Assembly (NCBI GenBank): GCA_023397045.1
Contig: JAEWUR010000121.1
Location: 1 to 5,778 of the forward strand
DNA: 5,778 nucleotides
Source of the DNA: Planctomycetota bacterium
Lineage (GTDB): Bacteria; Planctomycetota; Planctomycetia; Pirellulales; Thermoguttaceae
Direction of reading: 5' to 3'
Shown here: positions 5,416-5,778 of the stretch, piece by piece
Position numbering within the stretch: position 1 is the stretch's first letter
Layout of the letters: each line of letters opens with the position of its first letter
Position numbers and translations under genes: made by a program
Notes under the pieces: model-generated
Told to the model about the DNA's origin: nothing
Databases searched by the model: none
The model's input: the letters and a program-made list of their open reading frames with translations, nothing else

Positions 5416-5778
5416 TCAATTATATTGATTCATGCAGAATTCGGTGCCCTTGCGAGCCCAATCGACCACGGCCAGGGCGGCCGAGGCGACCGCACGTTCG
5501 ACGGCGGGCAAATCCTCCGGTGGAAAGCGGCCCAACACGTAGTCGGCCCATGCCCAGCCGGGCGGGGCGGCGCCGACCCCGATGCGAAGCCGAGGGAATT
5601 CCTCCGTCGCCAATCGCGCGATGATGTCTTCCAACCCCTTTTGGCCTCCGGACGATCCGCTTGCGCGAAACCGCAACTTGCCGACGGGCAAGTTCAGGTC
5701 GTCGCAAATCACGAGCAGGTCGTCATCGGCCAGCTTAAAAAAACTTTTTGCTTCTTGAACGCTTCCGCCGCTCCGGTT
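5416..5778 (-). CDS. pth: Peptidyl-tRNA hydrolase, C-terminal part (5' end outside the window)
   Basis: The frame is open from the window edge to TGA 5418-5416, giving 120 residues of a family of about 190. The GTG at 5712 is internal, since N-R-S-G-G-S-V upstream of it is conserved family sequence. Visible marks are that Asn (E. coli Asn68) at the edge, the catalytic Asp in V-I-C-D-D-L-N-L-P-V-G-K (Asp93), G-S-S-G-G-Q-K-G-L-E-D-I-I, and R-L-R-I-G-V-G. The catalytic His20 and Asn10 lie outside the window. The enzyme cleaves the ester of peptidyl-tRNA that drops off stalled ribosomes, freeing tRNA in the cytoplasm. In the G-G-H-N-G-L block of E. coli, His113 and Asn114 are replaced here by Gln and Lys. 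It is the first visible gene of the operon, 27 bases before rpsF. It ends in a short tail C-M-N-Q-Y-N. Confidence 0.93.
   Translation of the reverse strand, partial: NRSGGSVQEAKSFFKLADDDLLVICDDLNLPVGKLRFRASGSSGGQKGLEDIIARLATEEFPRLRIGVGAAPPGWAWADYVLGRFPPEDLPAVERAVASAALAVVDWARKGTEFCMNQYN

Noticed and set aside
5388..5624. Plus-strand open frame opposite pth
   Set aside because: Arg/Pro-rich translation typical of a GC-rich antisense frame; pth motifs on the other strand are clear.

Overview
The window joins two unlike regions. The right part (about 2810-5778) is core chromosome, with every gene on the minus strand. The left part (1-2432) is a plus-strand cassette that looks like one end of an integrated mobile element. 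The core region suggests a planctomycete, probably of the Pirellulales type. The reasons are the order pth-rpsF-ssb-rplI without rpsR, an S6 that begins with a planctomycete-like N-terminus (M-A-A-N-V-Y-E-G-M-F) and has an acidic tail, an L9 with an N-terminal extension of about 25 residues, and GC-rich intergenic repeats. The lineage is an inference from remembered family features, not from a search.

Left region. The C-terminal part of a large serine recombinase (cut by the window edge) is followed by two ParB-like genes. Each junction is a 4-base ATGA overlap, so the three are almost certainly one translationally coupled operon. The second ParB-like protein carries the RepB C-terminal domain of plasmid partition proteins. 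The set resembles a recurring but poorly characterised trio: recombinase, ParB-domain protein, RepB-C protein. Base composition by hand count is lower here (about 53% GC in 901-960) than in the ribosomal cluster (about 67% in 5041-5100), as expected for acquired DNA.

Junction region (2433-2809). No gene is supported. It holds a cluster of a short motif (CGAGACA and its GAGAC core, in both orientations), two hairpins, and a probable terminator facing the minus strand. Next comes an initiator tRNA-fMet gene on the minus strand, with its 3' end toward the cassette. It has a good promoter of its own. Two of its initiator identity elements are variants: a C1xC72 mismatch and an A29:U41 pair.

Right region. 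Downstream of its presumed promoter outside the window, the minus-strand operon runs pth (partial) - rpsF - ssb - rplI and ends at a strong intrinsic terminator (3640-3705). It supplies peptidyl-tRNA hydrolase, two ribosomal proteins and single-strand DNA-binding protein, the usual translation/replication housekeeping set. A tRNA 2'-O-methyltransferase of the TrmL type follows. Its annotated start lies inside a copy of a 59-bp direct repeat that also overlaps the operon terminator. The ssb-rplI gap holds three near-identical units with T-tracts pointing the opposite way to the genes.
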